Positions 32,413 to 34,568 of a stretch of 34,568 bases of DNA are shown here, piece by piece; positions within the stretch are counted from its first letter, which is position 1; each line of letters begins with the position of its first letter. This DNA is from Acholeplasmataceae bacterium. Lineage in GTDB: Bacteria; Bacillota_I; Bacilli_A; Izemoplasmatales; Hujiaoplasmataceae. Under the pieces are notes generated by a model that worked only from the letters and a program-made list of their open reading frames with translations, did not search any database and was not told the DNA's origin. Location of the stretch: the NCBI GenBank assembly GCA_012515085.1, contig JAAYZB010000087.1:1-34568 (forward strand), given 5' to 3'. Made by a program: the position numbers and the translations under genes.

Positions 32413-33732
32413 TTAAGGATTCACTCGATTGGGTCCCCGGTAAAGGAAGGTCACATCCCGAATGCTTTCGGTATCGAAAAGCCGCATCAGAAAACGGGTG
32501 AGGCCATACCCATAGCCCCCGTGTGGTGGCATGCCGTAGCGGAAAAAATTAAAGTAGAAATCCAGAGGTTCCAACGACATCCCTTTCATCAACGCTTGGG
32601 ATTTCAGCACATCCAATCGGTGTTCACGTTGAGCTCCCGTTGTGATTTCCACTCCGCGGAAAATCAAATCGAAACTCTTGGTCAAGCCTGTATCGGGATC
32701 AAGCATATGGTAGAAAGGCCTCGCTTCAAACGGATAATCAGTCACAAACACATAGTCTGATTTAAATTCCTTTTTGGCATATATTCCAATCAGTTCTTCT
32801 TCGCGACGGTCGAAATCATATTCTTTTTCCCCAGAATAATGGTATTTCTCCCGGATGATTTTTTTTGCTTCCAAAAGCGGGATACGTGGAAACGTGGGCA
32901 ATTCTGCCGACCATTCTTTTTTATAGAGCTCGAAATATTCGGCCCCAATGGACTCGGTCAGTTTTTGCATGACCCGTTTGCAGACCATTTCTTCCATATC
33001 CATTACGTCATGGTGTGACTCGATCCAACTGATCTCGCAGTCAACACTCGTGAATTCGGTCGCATGAAAAGCCGTATGCGAATTCTCCGCTCTAAAAGCC
33101 GGCGCAATTTCAAAAACATTGTTAAACCCAGCTGCCATGGCCATCTGTTTATAGAACTGGGGAGACTGAGCCAAATATACCGTTTTGCCAAAGTAGTCCA
33201 TTTTAAATACTTCAGCTCCAGACTCTGATGCGGTGCCTAGAATCTTTGGTGAGTGGATCTCAATGAAATTATGTTCTAGCCAATATTCGCGCATCGCCAT
33301 TTCCGCTATTGTTTGGGCTTTAAAAATCAAGTAGTTCCGATCCACACGAAGATCTAAGAATCGATTGTCTAAACGTAATTCTTTGTTTGACTTGTTCGTA
33401 TAGTCCAAGATATCAATCGGTAATTCTTCGGCACTCTGACTGGTCACGATCAGATCAGTGGGGATGAGTTCCATCCCCCGAAGTTTGACCGATGGTGCCT
33501 CATGCAATATTCCTCGCACTTTGACGGTGCTTTCTTTGGTCAACTTCGTCACGATTTGATTCATTGCTTCATTCGCATCGTTTTTTTCAATGGTGACTTG
33601 TACTTTCCCCGAAGAATCGCGAAGAACAACAAATTGAACAAACTGTAAATCCCGGATTTTATCAACAAATCCGGAGATTTCAAGCTCTTGATTATAGTAT
33701 TGTGGTAAGTCTTTAAAATAGATTGTTTTCAT
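32413..33732 (-). CDS. aspS: Aspartyl-tRNA synthetase, archaeal type (possibly Asp/Asn non-discriminating)
   Basis: 439 residues, short like archaeal AspRS; bacterial AspRS is about 590 with a GAD insertion, absent here. The N-terminal OB fold (GFVDKIRDLQFVQFVVLRD, 21-39) binds the anticodon. YLAQSPQFYKQ (186-196) is the AspRS rather than AsnRS form. Motif 2 starts FRAENSHTAFHATEF (213-227) and motif 3 is GYGYGLTRFLMRL (406-418). In archaeal enzymes a Trp and a Lys in the OB fold mark Asp-only specificity; the Trp position seems to be Asp24 here and Lys83 may match the Lys, so specificity is undecided. If non-discriminating, GatCAB would be needed to make Asn-tRNA. GGAG lies upstream of the ATG. 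Confidence 0.9.
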   Translation of the reverse strand: MKTIYFKDLPQYYNQELEISGFVDKIRDLQFVQFVVLRDSSGKVQVTIEKNDANEAMNQIVTKLTKESTVKVRGILHEAPSVKLRGMELIPTDLIVTSQSAEELPIDILDYTNKSNKELRLDNRFLDLRVDRNYLIFKAQTIAEMAMREYWLEHNFIEIHSPKILGTASESGAEVFKMDYFGKTVYLAQSPQFYKQMAMAAGFNNVFEIAPAFRAENSHTAFHATEFTSVDCEISWIESHHDVMDMEEMVCKRVMQKLTESIGAEYFELYKKEWSAELPTFPRIPLLEAKKIIREKYHYSGEKEYDFDRREEELIGIYAKKEFKSDYVFVTDYPFEARPFYHMLDPDTGLTKSFDLIFRGVEITTGAQREHRLDVLKSQALMKGMSLEPLDFYFNFFRYGMPPHGGYGYGLTRFLMRLFDTESIRDVTFLYRGPNRVNP

Positions 33733-33758
33733 AAGTCACTCTCCATGCTTTTCAGCGT

Positions 33759-33787
33759 ATTATATCATAGACCTTCATTCGATACAA
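33759..33787 (-). promoter_or_regulatory. Promoter of aspS
   Basis: Minus-strand TTGTAT (plus 33782-33787), 17-base spacer, TATAAT (33759-33764) with extended TG (TGATATAAT). No T-box is present in the short leader. Confidence 0.8.
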
Positions 33788-33806
33788 TCATCTCCAGATG
33801 AGTTCT

Positions 33807-34568
33807 CTATTCGGCTTTGTTTGCCTGGTGTACGACCACTTGGGGAAAGGGAATTTCAATCCCGTTGGCATCAAGGATTTCTTTGACTCTTTGGCGCATC
33901 AAACGTTCCACCCCGTAATGTTTTTCGGTCATGGTTTTGGCAATAACTCGAAGATCGACACTACTCGCCCCTAAGGAAACGACGCCAACTACTTGAGGAT
34001 CTTCAATAAGGTCTTCGATTTCCTTGCGAAGTTTGGGTAATTCTTCTTTCAATAAGGAGATTGTTTTTTCGATATCTTCATCATAGGCAATTGAAAAATC
34101 AACAATTGCTATCGATGGATTTCGAGAAAAATTGATCATCGACGAAATTGACCCGTTGGATATGATATTGATTTCCCCGCGCCAATTACGAATTCTCGTT
34201 GTTTTCAACCCGATTTCTAGGACTTCGCCTTTAAATCCACCAATATCGACGATATCTCCGACGTCAAAATGGTGTTCAAAAATGATAAAAAATCCCGCAA
34301 TCAAGTCGTTAATAAATTTTTGTGCCCCTAATCCGATTACCAAACCGGCAACCCCTAGTCCAGCCAATGCCGGAACGACATTGACTCCCCACAAAGCTAA
34401 AATAATGATAATTGCCATGATCCCAACTAAATATTTGATAATGCTCATCGTCACTTTTGCAATTGTTTTTTTACGTTTTTGCATTGGCCCGGGTTTCTGG
34501 CCAACTCGGAACAACGCAATTCGGCTCACTTTTTGAATGGCCATCATCACGACAATGACCGCGATCGA
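33807..34568 (-). CDS. MscS-family mechanosensitive channel, 5' end outside the window
   Basis: The frame stays open to the right edge, where codons read SIAVIVVMMAIQK, part of a membrane helix, so the true start lies beyond 34568 and the GTG/ATG near 34550 is not the start. About 253 residues are visible. The pore helix is ALAGLGVAGLVIGLGAQKFIND, with the Gly/Ala pattern of MscS TM3; FEHHFDVGDIVDIGGFKGEVLEIGLKTTRIR is the start of the beta domain. The C-terminal alpha/beta domain ends IPFPQVVVHQANKAE. It resembles the small YkuT-type channel of Bacillota that opens under osmotic downshock. No convincing terminator was seen between it and aspS. Confidence 0.93.
   Translation of the reverse strand, partial: SIAVIVVMMAIQKVSRIALFRVGQKPGPMQKRKKTIAKVTMSIIKYLVGIMAIIIILALWGVNVVPALAGLGVAGLVIGLGAQKFINDLIAGFFIIFEHHFDVGDIVDIGGFKGEVLEIGLKTTRIRNWRGEINIISNGSISSMINFSRNPSIAIVDFSIAYDEDIEKTISLLKEELPKLRKEIEDLIEDPQVVGVVSLGASSVDLRVIAKTMTEKHYGVERLMRQRVKEILDANGIEIPFPQVVVHQANKAE

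Noticed and set aside
33788-33806. CATCT/AGATG mini-hairpin after mscS as a terminator
   Set aside because: Two-base loop, five pairs and no U tract; not a credible intrinsic terminator.
1-34568. CRISPR arrays, insertion sequences, prophage or integrative element boundaries
   Set aside because: No spaced direct repeats, transposase, integrase or attachment-like repeats were found on reading both strands; composition and gene types look uniform.

Overview
The window reads as chromosome of a low- to mid-GC Bacillota (Firmicutes) bacterium, roughly 42-45% GC by eye. Support for this: T-box leaders in front of two aminoacyl-tRNA synthetase genes, an Spx regulator, an HPr carrying both His15 and Ser46, a DegV protein, a class 2 GalT, and strong AGGAGG-type ribosome binding sites. 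TGA is a genuine stop codon (HPr, RimO, DegV and one ABC subunit end in TGA), so this is not a Mycoplasma-type code. ProRS and AspRS are both of the archaeal/eukaryotic type. That combination occurs in some Clostridia-like and Mollicutes-adjacent lineages (Acholeplasma, Izemoplasma and Erysipelotrichia relatives), but I cannot place it more precisely. No insertion sequence, phage gene, CRISPR array, rRNA or tRNA was seen. Genes are densely packed, many with 4-nt ATGA/GTGA overlaps.

Layout. 1-332: 5' end of alaS with its promoter and T-box leader (minus). 348-3947: pepP-type aminopeptidase then recD2 helicase (minus). 3956-5703: gap (GAPDH), a terminator, then a VTT/DedA-like membrane protein (minus). 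5735-8126: divergent spx (minus) and pepF (plus). 8113-9360: T-box plus trpS (plus). 9359-10113: a single-TM EIIB-like protein that lacks the catalytic Cys, overlapping an HPr gene (minus). 10198-11950: an inorganic pyrophosphatase gene interrupted by an in-frame TAA, then an MFS transporter (plus). 11964-17653: manA, rimO, DUF368/PopT, M20 amidohydrolase and metal-dependent amidohydrolase, a tight minus-strand operon. 17685-21920: marR and two ABC half-transporters (minus) with a palindromic operator over the -35 box. 21919-24361: degV (minus) divergent from two-subunit fumarase (plus). 24388-25865: proS (minus). 25897-32351: Gfo/Idh-GNAT fusion, ZIP transporter, RluA-type synthase, galM, galT (minus). 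32381-34568: aspS and a partial mscS (minus).

Most genes are housekeeping: translation and tRNA charging (alaS, trpS, proS, aspS, rimO, RluA), peptide turnover (pepP, pepF, M20), sugar metabolism (gap, manA, galM, galT, HPr) and envelope or stress functions (PopT, VTT protein, MscS, Spx, the ABC pair). The points most worth a second look are the broken ppa gene, the HPr/Cys-less EIIB pair, the Gfo/Idh-acetyltransferase fusion, the Spx with an added C-terminal cysteine cluster, and a recurrent identical extended -10 element (TGATATAAT) at six promoters. No stretch longer than 300 bases lacks an assigned gene or leader. I do not see an obvious new multigene defence or mobile system here.
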